Assembly (NCBI RefSeq): GCF_000348785.1
Contig: NC_020520.1
Coordinates: 496,001-560,000 of the forward strand
Reading direction: 5' to 3'
Source of the DNA: Ilumatobacter coccineus YM16-304
Lineage (GTDB): Bacteria > Actinomycetota > Acidimicrobiia > Acidimicrobiales > Ilumatobacteraceae
Length of the DNA: 64,000 nt
This document shows, piece after piece, positions 1-8,536 of this stretch. A program made the position numbers and the translations under genes. How positions within the stretch are numbered: position 1 is the stretch's first letter; every line of letters starts with the position of its first letter. Below the pieces are notes generated by a model, which was given only the letters and a program-made list of their open reading frames with translations, made no database searches and was not told the origin of the DNA.

Positions 1-824
1 AGCGGATGGCGGTGCCGCTCCCGCTTCTCGTCATCGGTATCCAGATGGGAGCGAACCCCGACGACATCTGGCGCATCAAGGCGTGGACCGATGCGTGGGT
101 GCAGCGTCTGGGGATGATGCAAACGCACGACGAAGTGGTCTGGTCGACCGAGATGGAGATCGAGGCGCAGCACTACTTCCAGCCGATCTTCGAGCGCCTG
201 CGCGAGCAGCCCGACGAGACGCTGCTGTCGGATCTGGTCAACACCGTCATCCCGGAGTGGGGGCGCACGCTCACCGACGAAGAACTCCACGCCGAGATGA
301 TGGCCGACACGTTCGTCGGCGGTTCGGAGACCACGACCAACGCGATCAGTCAGGGCCTGAAGCTGCTCGTCGAGCATCCCGAGCAGTGGGCGAAGCTCAA
401 GTCCGACCCCGAGCGCTACCTCCCCGTACTCGCCGAGGAGGCGATCCGGCTCGAAGGCCCGGTCCAGACGCTGTTCCGCTACACGACGCGCGATGTCGAG
501 GTGTCGGGCACGACGATTCCGGCCGGCTCGATGGTCGCGATGCGCTGGGGATCGGCGAACCGCGATGCCGACGTGTTCACCGACGCCGATCGTTTCGACC
601 TCGACCGACCCGACTACAAGCAGCACGTGGGCTTCGGGTTCGGCACCCACTTCTGTCTCGGAGCGCCGCTCGCCCGACGGGAGATCATCCACGCGTTCCG
701 CGCGCTGGTCGACCGCGTCGACGACGTCGCCTTCGTGGAGGGCGCCAACGACTTCCGCATCGCGCCCAACTACGTGCTCCGAGCGCTCGAAGAACTCCAC
801 GTCACGTTCACGCCGACCTCCTGA
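1..824 (+). CDS. Cytochrome P450, 5' end outside window
   Basis: Heme-thiolate monooxygenase; about the last 270 residues are present and the N-terminus lies beyond the window edge. Visible P450 marks are the I-helix oxygen-activation motif FVGGSETTT (about residues 103-111 of the visible part), the K-helix ExxR as EAIR, and the heme loop GFGTHFCLGAPLARRE with the axial Cys. No transmembrane segment is visible, as expected of soluble bacterial class I enzymes that take electrons from ferredoxin. Substrate cannot be read from sequence; steroid, terpene or fatty acid are all possible. It converges on soxR. The first in-window ATG at position 6 is very unlikely to be the true start, because a complete P450 is about 400 residues. 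Confidence 0.93.
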   Translation, partial: RMAVPLPLLVIGIQMGANPDDIWRIKAWTDAWVQRLGMMQTHDEVVWSTEMEIEAQHYFQPIFERLREQPDETLLSDLVNTVIPEWGRTLTDEELHAEMMADTFVGGSETTTNAISQGLKLLVEHPEQWAKLKSDPERYLPVLAEEAIRLEGPVQTLFRYTTRDVEVSGTTIPAGSMVAMRWGSANRDADVFTDADRFDLDRPDYKQHVGFGFGTHFCLGAPLARREIIHAFRALVDRVDDVAFVEGANDFRIAPNYVLRALEELHVTFTPTS

Positions 825-845
825 ACACACCCGCCGAAGCCAGTT

Positions 846-862
846 CGGTTCGGAGGGAACCG
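846..862. terminator. Weak hairpin between convergent P450 and soxR
   Basis: Inverted repeat CGGTTC-ggagg-GAACCG lies in the gap between the convergent P450 and soxR genes. The stem is only 6 bp and has no T-tract on either side, so a terminator role is weakly supported. Confidence 0.3.
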
Positions 863-888
863 CTTGCGGGACGAGTGCGACAACGCGA

Positions 889-1371
889 TCAGGGCGGCGT
901 GTCGCCGAGCAGCCAGCGCGGGCCGCTGCCGTGTTGGGCCGCGGTGTCGACGGGGTTGTAGAGCGCACACGCATCGAGGCTGAGGCAGCCGCAGCCGATG
1001 CACCCGTCGAGCTTGTCGCGCATCGACTCGAGGAGTGCGATCCGTTCGTCGAGCAGCGGGCGCCAACTCGTGGCGAACTTCGCCCAGTCGCGTTTCGTGG
1101 GCGTGCGACCTTCTGGGAGGGTGGCCAGCGACCGCTCGATCTCGCTCAGCGACAGCCCGATCCGCTGGGCCACCTTGATGAAGCTGACGCGGCGGAGCAC
1201 GTCGGCGCGATAGCGGCGGTGTCCCGACTCGTTGCGATCCGACGTGATGAGACCATTCGCCTCGTAGAAGCGGATCGCCGACGTGGCGAGGCCGGCTCGC
1301 TGGGCGACCTCGCCGATGGCGAGCAGCCGCGACCTTTCGGCCCGTGTGGATCGACCCTTGACTTCAACCAT
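889..1371 (-). CDS. soxR: SoxR, redox-sensing MerR-family regulator
   Basis: MerR-type activator of 160 residues. The N-terminal winged HTH (LLAIGEVAQRAGLATSAIRFYE, about residues 15-36) is followed by a dimerisation helix and the motif CIGCGCLSLDAC near residues 124-135. This matches the SoxR [2Fe-2S] pattern C-x2-C-x-C-x5-C exactly. Family members sense redox-cycling compounds by oxidation of the cluster and in actinobacteria usually control a few oxidoreductase or efflux genes. The ATG at 1371 is chosen because the longer frame upstream carries no SoxR homology and its start lies inside the divergent gene. The start codon sits inside the palindromic SoxR box, so binding there could also regulate soxR itself. 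Confidence 0.93.
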   Translation of the reverse strand: MVEVKGRSTRAERSRLLAIGEVAQRAGLATSAIRFYEANGLITSDRNESGHRRYRADVLRRVSFIKVAQRIGLSLSEIERSLATLPEGRTPTKRDWAKFATSWRPLLDERIALLESMRDKLDGCIGCGCLSLDACALYNPVDTAAQHGSGPRWLLGDTPP

Positions 1372-1388
1372 TGTTGAAGTCTTACGGT
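1358..1388 (+). promoter_or_regulatory. SoxR box and 19-bp-spaced promoter of the Rieske gene
   Basis: TTGACT (1358-1363) and TACGGT (1383-1388) are separated by exactly 19 bp, the long spacer typical of MerR/SoxR-activated promoters. The spacer contains the inverted repeat ACTTCAAC-catt-GTTGAAGT (1361-1380). Transcription would begin at about 1394-1397, at or next to the ATG of the Rieske gene, so the mRNA would be leaderless. The layout is seen in the sequence; SoxR binding is inferred from the divergent soxR. Confidence 0.8.
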
Positions 1389-1396
1389 GTGCCGAC

Positions 1397-3097
1397 ATGA
1401 CCGCAACACCCAATGCCGCAACACCGAACATCACCGCGACCGACGCCGAGCCGGAAGCCGAGGCTCGGCAGGCTCCCGTGGCCGATCTCGCCGACCTCGC
1501 CGACGGGTCGATGAAGATGCTCAAGGTCGACGGCCATCGCGTGTGCCTCGTGCGCACCAGCTCCGGAGTCCACGCGCTCGACCACGCCTGCCCGCACGAG
1601 GGCTACGGGCTCACGCAGGGCAACCTCGACGGCGACGTGCTCACGTGTGCGTGGCACAACTGGAAGTTCAAGGTCACCGACGGGACCTGCGTGCTCGGCG
1701 AGGAAGCGGTCCGCGTGCACGACGTCGACGTCGACCCCAACGGCGAGATCCGGGTCACGCTCAATCGGCCCGACCCGCAATCGCTCCGGCCACAGCTGAT
1801 GGCGAGTCTGCGGCGCGGTACCGAGAAGCACTACGTCGGTCAGATCGCTCGCGACACCGTCCGCCTCCTCAAAGCGGGAGCCGAGCCTGCGGAGATCATG
1901 TGGGACGCGGCGGAACACGGCCTCCCGCGCGCCGAGTACGGGTGGGACCACGCGCTCGCCTCGGCGACCGACTGCCTCGCCATGGTCGATCTGTACGACG
2001 GTGACGAGCGGGCGCTTCCCCTCGTGCAGGGCGTTGCCGGCATCGCCGAGACCGCGCGGGATCGACGAGTTCGGGAGCTTCCCGACCCGACGAACGACGC
2101 GAGCGTCGTGCATCACGAGGGGTTCCGTGCCGCCGTCGAACGAGAAGACCTCGACGCGGCGCAGGCGATCGTTCGAGCGGCGGTCGCTCGCGGCGACGGA
2201 CCAGCCGACCTCGTCGACTGGTTCAGCGGTGCCGTGTCGGATCACCACCTGTCGTACGGCCACGGCGCGATCTATTCGCAGAAGGCCTTCGAACTCCTCG
2301 AGATGGTCGGGTGGGAGCACGCCGACGCGGTGCTCGGGCACCTCACTCCTGCGATCGTCTACGGCACGCGCGAAGACACGTTGCCGTACATGAAGCCGTT
2401 CATGCGGGCGCTCGCCGAACTCGATCTCGACGCGCTGGCCGCCGAGGCGGCCAACGCCGCGACGCCTGACTGGACCGACGACGGGACCTTGCGGTCGGCG
2501 CTCCTCGGCTCCGACCGCACCGCGCCGGTTGCCGCGGCGGTGCGTGCCGTGCGTGACGGTGCAGGCATCGACGGTCTCCTCGATGCAGTCGTCGATGCCG
2601 TCAGCGAGCGCATGCTCCGGTACGACTTCGATGGCGAGTTCGACTTCGGTGACGACTTCGGCTGGCTCGACATCACCCACGGCCTCACCTATCCGAATGC
2701 CGTGCGGTGGCTCGCGGCGCACGACGACGGACGTCGGGCGGGCGACCTGCTGCGACTGGCGATGTTCACGGCGTTCCAGGCGCACTGGACCGGACGACAC
2801 GAGTGGCACACGAGCGTGGGCGAGCCGGAACAGGTCGAGCCGCTCGCCGCCGACGTCGTGGCCTACGGCGACGAACTCCAACGACGTGCACACCTCGACG
2901 GGACGACGGCGTTCATCGTCCACGCCCATGCCGTCAAGACGTCACGTGCGGCGGCGCTCGAAGCCCGCCGACGAGACACCACGCTCCCGCTCGATGCGAC
3001 GGCCAGGTTCCTCGCGTCACCGAAGCTCGAACGATTCGTGGCCGCCAACGTCGTCCGGTCGATCGACTTCCTCAACGGTCGGACGCAACGCGACTGA
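1397..3097 (+). CDS. Rieske-domain protein with long helical C-terminal region
   Basis: Protein of 566 residues. An N-terminal Rieske domain (about residues 25-125) holds CPH and CAWH, which give the Cys-x-His and Cys-x2-His ligands of a [2Fe-2S] cluster. The remaining 430 residues are rich in helix and contain several His-bearing stretches, for example DHHLSYGHGAIY and GRHEWH. I do not recognise this region with confidence. It lacks the typical ring-hydroxylase mononuclear iron site. No signal peptide or membrane segment is seen. The ATG at 1397 is chosen from the promoter position and because upstream codons belong to soxR. Position under a SoxR-type promoter suggests a redox-stress or quinone-linked oxidoreductase role. 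It ends 1 bp before a convergent gene. Confidence 0.8.
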   Translation: MTATPNAATPNITATDAEPEAEARQAPVADLADLADGSMKMLKVDGHRVCLVRTSSGVHALDHACPHEGYGLTQGNLDGDVLTCAWHNWKFKVTDGTCVLGEEAVRVHDVDVDPNGEIRVTLNRPDPQSLRPQLMASLRRGTEKHYVGQIARDTVRLLKAGAEPAEIMWDAAEHGLPRAEYGWDHALASATDCLAMVDLYDGDERALPLVQGVAGIAETARDRRVRELPDPTNDASVVHHEGFRAAVEREDLDAAQAIVRAAVARGDGPADLVDWFSGAVSDHHLSYGHGAIYSQKAFELLEMVGWEHADAVLGHLTPAIVYGTREDTLPYMKPFMRALAELDLDALAAEAANAATPDWTDDGTLRSALLGSDRTAPVAAAVRAVRDGAGIDGLLDAVVDAVSERMLRYDFDGEFDFGDDFGWLDITHGLTYPNAVRWLAAHDDGRRAGDLLRLAMFTAFQAHWTGRHEWHTSVGEPEQVEPLAADVVAYGDELQRRAHLDGTTAFIVHAHAVKTSRAAALEARRRDTTLPLDATARFLASPKLERFVAANVVRSIDFLNGRTQRD

Positions 3098-3098
3098 C

Positions 3099-4001
3099 TC
3101 ACGCCGCGACGGTCAGCTGATGGTCCCACTCGAACCAGTCGGGTCCGAGCGCCGCGCGGATCGATGCGGTGGCCCGGTCGCGGCGGTTGCGAATCGTGCG
3201 CGGGGTCACTCGCTGTTCCTGTGCGAGCAGTCCTGGCGAGCCGGTGCGAGCGAGCTGTCGGATCACCTCGAGTTCGTCGTCGGCGATGCCGGCCCGCGCT
3301 GCGGCGCGTACCGTCTCGGCGAGCGCGCTGATCGGGTGGACCGGATCGGGGGTCGCCGCCTTGCGCATGAAGACGCCGTTCGGCGTCGGGATCTCGGTGA
3401 ACGCCTTGCGTCGGGTCGCACGGCGGAACCCGGCCCAGACGGCGTCGGACACGAGTGAGGCGGCGACGTTGTGGCGCCGTGTCTCGATGTCGAACGAGCG
3501 GATCACCAGCCAGGCCGCGCCGATCGCGATGTCGGTGTAGTCGTCGTTGTAGGTCGTCCGCCGGAATCGCCGAGCCGACGCGATGACCCCGGGGAGAATG
3601 CGTTGGAGCACGACCCGTGCGGCCAGTTCGTCGGCGCGCGCCGCGGTGACGAGGGCACCGAGCACCTCGTCGGGATCGGCGACGTGCTCGGGGCGCCGAC
3701 CAGCACGTGCGCGACCGCGTCGATCGGTTGCGGCGACCAGATCATCGAGATCGCTCGCGGTTCGCAGCGCTTGGGCGAGTGCGCTGGCGGCGCGTTGGTC
3801 GTCGACCAGATCGGGCCAGGTACGTGCCCGGCGGAGACTGGCGGGGCGCCGGTTGGCTCGGTGCCAGTCGGCATCGAGTGCGTCGAGTTGACGTGATCGC
3901 TTGACGACAGACGAGGCGTGCCGTGGCGACCTCGGCGGGCGGGTCTGATGGGTACAGGACGATGCGGAGTTGCTCATGGAGGCACCGTCGCGATTCGCCA
4001 T
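3099..4001 (-). CDS. Sigma-region-4-like HTH protein, function unknown
   Basis: Hypothetical protein of 300 residues with no named family recognised. The C-terminus (DELEVIRQLARTGSPGLLAQ continuing through RTIRNRRDRA) has the pattern of a sigma-70 region 4 or LuxR-type HTH: acidic helix, turn, recognition helix with several Arg. The middle (DDYTDIAIGAAWLVIRSFDIE) somewhat resembles the helical core of phage- or plasmid-type sigma-like regulators. The ATG at 4001 is preferred because GGAG lies 5 bases upstream; an ATG at 3977 lacks this. It diverges from the EssC-like gene across a 163-bp gap with no clear palindrome. Confidence 0.6.
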   Translation of the reverse strand: MANRDGASMSNSASSCTHQTRPPRSPRHASSVVKRSRQLDALDADWHRANRRPASLRRARTWPDLVDDQRAASALAQALRTASDLDDLVAATDRRGRARAGRRPEHVADPDEVLGALVTAARADELAARVVLQRILPGVIASARRFRRTTYNDDYTDIAIGAAWLVIRSFDIETRRHNVAASLVSDAVWAGFRRATRRKAFTEIPTPNGVFMRKAATPDPVHPISALAETVRAAARAGIADDELEVIRQLARTGSPGLLAQEQRVTPRTIRNRRDRATASIRAALGPDWFEWDHQLTVAA

Positions 4002-4164
4002 CACCGCTCCGCTCACCGACCGGCTCAGCCGTGGGCTCACCGCCCGCTCTCAGCCCCTCACAGGGGCGACTCGGAGCTTCACAGCACCAGGTCAGCGCCC
4101 CTTTTTCGTCGTTGCGCAGAAAAATCGTTTCCGGTTCGCCCGGTTCGTGACCCACTGACCTGTC

Positions 4165-7100
4165 GTGGCCGAGAAACAACTCCCTCCGCTCGACGTGGTC
4201 AGCCCGACGGGTGACCTCGTCACGATCTCGCACCTCGACGGTGACACCACGGTCGCGTCGCTGGCCGCGTCGCTTCGAGTGCCCGCGCTGGGCGTCGACG
4301 GCACCGACCTCGACCAGGCGTGCCCCGTCGCTCGCACCGACGCCATCCGGAGAGGCGTGCACCTCACCGCAGCCGGATCAACGCGGGAGAGACCCGCGAG
4401 CGTCGACGACGGGGTCGAGGTGTCGTCGTCGAACGCGACCGAGGGTGAACAGCCGGAAGCGTCGACCCGCCGCTCGGTGGAAGTGGCGGTCATCGCCGGG
4501 CCCGCGTGTTCGACGTGGCACGAACTCCCCGTCGGACGCCACGTCGTCGGACGCGCACGGCATGCCGACCTCGCGATCGCGGACCCGGCGCTCGAAGCTC
4601 ATCACGCGTTGATCGACGTCGACGCCGATGCGAACGTGACGTTCACACAACTGGCCGGGGCGGTGCCCGCCTTGATCGACGGCGAGCCGGCCGCTCGTGC
4701 CGTGATCTCGCGCAACGGCTGCCGGGTGATCCTCGGCGCGTCGGTCGTCGAGTTCCGGCTGGGTCGACGACCATCGCTCGGTGAATCTCGTCAGCACGGT
4801 GGATCGATCGCTCCGCACGTGACCGATCCGTGGCGCCGGATGGTGTGGCGTGCCCCCGTCGACGCTCCGACCTGGAACCGCGCGCCGATCACCCCGCCGC
4901 AGCGCGGTGACGAGCGGCCGGGACCGGCGCTGACCTCGCTCGTCGGCGCAGCCGTTGCGGCGCTCGGAGCGATCGTCATCGCCTCGGTGATGAACAACCC
5001 GATGTTTCTCGTCTTCGCGGGCGTCGGAGCGATCGCCGCACTGTCGACCTGGTGCGTGGGTGCCGCGGTCGCGGCGCGACAGCGACGCGGCGTGCGCAAC
5101 GACCATCGGCGCGACATCGAGCGGTTTCGAACTGCCCTCGACGAGCTGGTGGCGGCACGCCGGGTCGTTCACGAGCGCCGCCATCGACGTGTGGACGAGG
5201 TGCTCGACCTCGCGCTCGGCGTGAGCGGCGACGTCTGGTCGACGCGGCTGCCTCCGGTGCGGCAGACCAGCGACGGGTCGGGTTCGGGCGAGCCGGACGC
5301 CGCCGACGGAGCGCCGAGCCTGGCCGCGACCATCGGCATCGGAACGGCTCGCTGGCGGCCACCGGTCGACGACGTCGGCAACGACCCCGAACTCGGTGCC
5401 GCTGTCGATGCCGCGAGTCACCTCACCCACATGTCGATCCCGCTGTCGATCGGCGACGGTGACGTGATCGCGCTGCACGGGTCGCTTGACTCGGGTCGCG
5501 CCGCGGCGCGGTCACTGATCGCACAGCTGGCGACGTTGGTCGGGCCTGCCGACTGGCGGCTCGTCGTCGTGACCTCGGCACCCGACGAGTGGGCGTGGAC
5601 CAACTGGCTACCGCACGCGGTGGCGGCCGGTCGCGCGGTCGTCCGTGCCGACGACCGTGAACAGCTCGCCGGCGAACTGGCGTCGATCGATGGGCGACGC
5701 CGAACGCTCGTCGTCACCGATGAACCGACCGCCTTCACCACACGAACCGGGCCGCTGCGTCGCATGCTCGCCGCGACGGGCGCTGCTTCGCTCGTGGTCG
5801 TCGACACCGAGGCGACCGTGCCGGCCATCTGCCGGCGCGTCGTCCGGCTCGGCGCCACCGGTCGGGCGCACCTGGTCGGCGAGACGCCGGCATCCGACGA
5901 CGCGGTCGACGTGCGCGTCTGCGGCATCACCGCGGACCTCGCCGATCGAGTCGCGCGACGACTCGCGTGTCTCGTCGATCCCGAAGACGACGACGCCGAC
6001 GTCTCGGGGGTTCCCGGTGCCGTGTCGTTCGCCGACGTGGCAGCCTCGGCCGTCGCGTCCGTCGCGTCCGTCGCGTCCGTCGCGTCCGGCGCGTCGAGCG
6101 TCGACGACGTGCTCGCCCGGTGGGCTGCGGGTGGCCACGACCCGGCACCGCGAACACCGATCGGGTGGTCAAGCGACGGCCTCGTCGAGATCGATCTCGT
6201 TCGCGACGGGCCGCACGGTCTCGTCGCGGGCACCACGGGATCGGGCAAGAGCGAACTGTTGCGCAGCCTCGTGCTCGGCCTGGCGTTGCACGTCAGCCCC
6301 GTCCATCTCAACGTCGTCCTCGTCGACTACAAGGGCGGCTCGACCTTCGACGCCTGTGTCGACCTGCCGCACACCGTCGGATTGGTGACCGACCTCGACG
6401 ACGGGCTCGCGGAACGAGCGCTGGTGAGCCTCGGCGCCGAGCTGCACCGTCGCGAGCGGATGCTGCGCAGGGTGGGGGCGAGCGACCTGGCCGACTACCG
6501 CTCGCGTGGCGACGTGGAACCGATCGCTCGCCTCGTGGTGGTGATCGACGAGTTCGCCGCACTCGCCAAGGAGCTCCCCGACTTCCTCGCGGCGCTGGTC
6601 GACATCGCGCAGCGCGGGCGCAGCCTCGGCGTGCACCTGTTGCTGGCGACGCAGCGCCCGGCAGGCGTGGTGAACGACGACATCCGAGCCAACACGAACC
6701 TTCGGCTCGCCCTCCGATTGCACGATCGGGCGGACGCCGTCGACGTGGTGGGCGATCCGCTGCCGGCGAGCTTCCCGCGGGGCGTACCCGGGCGGTCGGC
6801 GCTTAGCCTCGGCCCCGACGAACTCGTGGTGTTCCAGTCGGCTCGATGTACCGGGCCGATCGTGACGGCACCCTCCGGCGGGCTGTCGATCGCTGCGTCG
6901 ACGCGTCGCAGCGGCGCGCCCGATCGCAGCGCATGCGACACCGCATCGGTGGTTGCCGAGCACGCCGTCGGACACGGCACCGACGAGGAGTTGCCGACCG
7001 AACTCGACACGGTGGCGAACTGCATCGCGGCAGCCGCTGAATCGGCGGGCCTGGCCGAGCCGCACCGTCCTTGGCTCGAACCGCTGCCGTTCCCCTTGGT

Positions 7101-8466
7101 TCCCGACCGGTCGTTCGCCGGTGGAATCGGTCAGGTGGACGACCCCGCCGAACAGGCCCGGCGCGTGCTCGGGTGGACGCCTGTTGACGGGAGCCTCGCG
7201 TTGATCGGCGCCCTCGGTTCGGGCACGACGTCGACGCTCATCTCGCTCGCGGCATCGGTGTGTCGAACGCATCGTCCCGACGAACTGCACCTGTACGTCG
7301 TCGACGCGCGCGGCGACGACGGTCTCGGTGCGCTCGCCGCGCTCGCACACTGCGGTGGGGTGGTGCGAATCACCGAACACGAGCGGCTGCATCGGCTGTT
7401 CGCTCGGCTGGTCGAACTGATCGACGCACGCTTGTCGGGCGGAGCGCGCGACGCCGACCCGGCATCGGTGGTCGTCATGATCGACGGATGGTCGGCGCTG
7501 CGGACCGCGGTGTCGCACGTCGAGCGGACCGAACTCAACGATCTCGTCGGCCGCGTCGTACACGATGGCCTGGGCGTCGGCGTCGTCGCGATCGTGGCCG
7601 ACGGGTCGACGCCGGCCGCCGCGGCCCTGCCGGTCGCCGACCGCTGGGTCTTCCATCTCGACGACCCTGCCGACGCCCGCTCGCTCGGCGTGCGGCTTCC
7701 GGTGGGCGACGGCCGACCCGGCCGCTTGCGCATCGCGTCGAGCGGCCTCGAAGCACAGGTGGCGGTGGGCGCCGCCGGCCTCGCCGAGATCGCATCGCGC
7801 GACGCAGACGGGTCGGGCCCACCCGCGGTCGGCACGTTGCCCGACGTCGTCACGGCGTCGAGTGGTTGGACGAGCGCCGTCGACGGGTCGGGCGTGAGGT
7901 TGACGATCGGGATCGGAGGTGACTCGCTGTTTCCCGACGGGCCGACGGTGCCGCACGGCGACCCCGTCTTGGTCGTGGGAGCAGCGCGCACCGGCGTCAC
8001 CACCACGGTCGAGCGATGTGTGGCGGCGTGGACGGCAGCGCACCCGCTTGCCGTGCTGCGAATCGATCGGCGGACGTCCGTCGCCGCCGCCGCCGAGTTG
8101 GTGGATGCCGCGACCGAACACGAACGGTTGCTCGTGGTGGTCGACGACGCGCACCGAGTCGACGACGATGCTCGGGGGACGCTCGCTGCCGTTGCCCGCG
8201 GCGATCATCCCGGCGTCGACCTGATCGTCGGAGCGCGGGCCGACGCGGTGCGCTCGGGCTACGGCCACTGGACCCGAGAGGTGGCCAAGGCCCGCTGTGG
8301 CATCGTCATGGCGAACCGCACGGGAGCCGATGGTGACGTGTTCGGCGTCGACCTCCCACGGCGACCGCTCGTGGCTGCACGTCCCGGGCTCGGCTGGATC
8401 GTCGACGGCGGACCGCTCCGACAGATCCAGATCGCGCTCGAAGGAGCAGGTTCGCCAGCGCGCTGA
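4165..8466 (+). CDS. EssC/EccC-like FHA-FtsK/SpoIIIE ATPase
   Basis: Membrane-anchored ATPase of 1433 residues, built like the type VII secretion motor EssC/EccC. Order: an N-terminal domain (about 1-95, possibly a degenerate FHA), an FHA domain (about 105-205, with VGRARHADLAIADPALEAHH), two membrane helices (about 253-310), then three FtsK-like ATPase modules. Module 1 has an intact Walker A (GTTGSGKS, residue 689 onward) and Walker B (LVVVIDEFAALA, near 790). Module 2 (GALGSGTTS, near 1013) and module 3 (GAARTGVTT, near 1268) lack the Walker Lys. Start is GTG. No WXG100 substrate and no EccB, EccD or EccE gene occurs in the window. A run of Val-Ala-Ser repeats precedes module 1. It is followed by an ECF sigma gene. 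Confidence 0.85.
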   Translation: MAEKQLPPLDVVSPTGDLVTISHLDGDTTVASLAASLRVPALGVDGTDLDQACPVARTDAIRRGVHLTAAGSTRERPASVDDGVEVSSSNATEGEQPEASTRRSVEVAVIAGPACSTWHELPVGRHVVGRARHADLAIADPALEAHHALIDVDADANVTFTQLAGAVPALIDGEPAARAVISRNGCRVILGASVVEFRLGRRPSLGESRQHGGSIAPHVTDPWRRMVWRAPVDAPTWNRAPITPPQRGDERPGPALTSLVGAAVAALGAIVIASVMNNPMFLVFAGVGAIAALSTWCVGAAVAARQRRGVRNDHRRDIERFRTALDELVAARRVVHERRHRRVDEVLDLALGVSGDVWSTRLPPVRQTSDGSGSGEPDAADGAPSLAATIGIGTARWRPPVDDVGNDPELGAAVDAASHLTHMSIPLSIGDGDVIALHGSLDSGRAAARSLIAQLATLVGPADWRLVVVTSAPDEWAWTNWLPHAVAAGRAVVRADDREQLAGELASIDGRRRTLVVTDEPTAFTTRTGPLRRMLAATGAASLVVVDTEATVPAICRRVVRLGATGRAHLVGETPASDDAVDVRVCGITADLADRVARRLACLVDPEDDDADVSGVPGAVSFADVAASAVASVASVASVASGASSVDDVLARWAAGGHDPAPRTPIGWSSDGLVEIDLVRDGPHGLVAGTTGSGKSELLRSLVLGLALHVSPVHLNVVLVDYKGGSTFDACVDLPHTVGLVTDLDDGLAERALVSLGAELHRRERMLRRVGASDLADYRSRGDVEPIARLVVVIDEFAALAKELPDFLAALVDIAQRGRSLGVHLLLATQRPAGVVNDDIRANTNLRLALRLHDRADAVDVVGDPLPASFPRGVPGRSALSLGPDELVVFQSARCTGPIVTAPSGGLSIAASTRRSGAPDRSACDTASVVAEHAVGHGTDEELPTELDTVANCIAAAAESAGLAEPHRPWLEPLPFPLVPDRSFAGGIGQVDDPAEQARRVLGWTPVDGSLALIGALGSGTTSTLISLAASVCRTHRPDELHLYVVDARGDDGLGALAALAHCGGVVRITEHERLHRLFARLVELIDARLSGGARDADPASVVVMIDGWSALRTAVSHVERTELNDLVGRVVHDGLGVGVVAIVADGSTPAAAALPVADRWVFHLDDPADARSLGVRLPVGDGRPGRLRIASSGLEAQVAVGAAGLAEIASRDADGSGPPAVGTLPDVVTASSGWTSAVDGSGVRLTIGIGGDSLFPDGPTVPHGDPVLVVGAARTGVTTTVERCVAAWTAAHPLAVLRIDRRTSVAAAAELVDAATEHERLLVVVDDAHRVDDDARGTLAAVARGDHPGVDLIVGARADAVRSGYGHWTREVAKARCGIVMANRTGADGDVFGVDLPRRPLVAARPGLGWIVDGGPLRQIQIALEGAGSPAR
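6052..6087 (+). repeat. Four tandem copies of a 9-bp repeat in the EssC-like gene
   Basis: GTCGCGTCC occurs four times head to tail, encoding Val-Ala-Ser units in the linker before the first FtsK ATPase module. The 9-bp period keeps frame, so copy-number changes would only lengthen or shorten the linker. Confidence 0.9.
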
Positions 8467-8478
8467 CTCCCCAGAACT

Positions 8479-8525
8479 GACATTGTTGAGAAATGTCGGA
8501 ACCAACCAGCTGTCTCGTGCGTTTG
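8479..8525 (+). promoter_or_regulatory. ECF-type promoter plus inverted repeat before sigma gene
   Basis: GGAACC (8498-8503) and CGTTTG (8520-8525) are separated by 16 bp, matching the classic ECF pattern (GGAAC then CGT). This suggests autoregulation of the sigma gene that starts a few bases later. Just upstream, GACATT-gttgaga-AATGTC (8479-8497) forms a perfect inverted repeat that could be a regulator site or the end of the EssC-like transcript. Confidence 0.55.
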
Positions 8526-8536
8526 AGGGTGTGATC

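Noticed and set aside
1382-2929. A 515-codon antisense frame opposite the Rieske gene
   Set aside because: The plus strand has the Rieske ligands and a promoter; the antisense product has no pattern.
4100-4120. T-rich run near 4102 taken as a terminator
   Set aside because: No stem precedes it and it lies in a divergent promoter gap where no terminator is expected.
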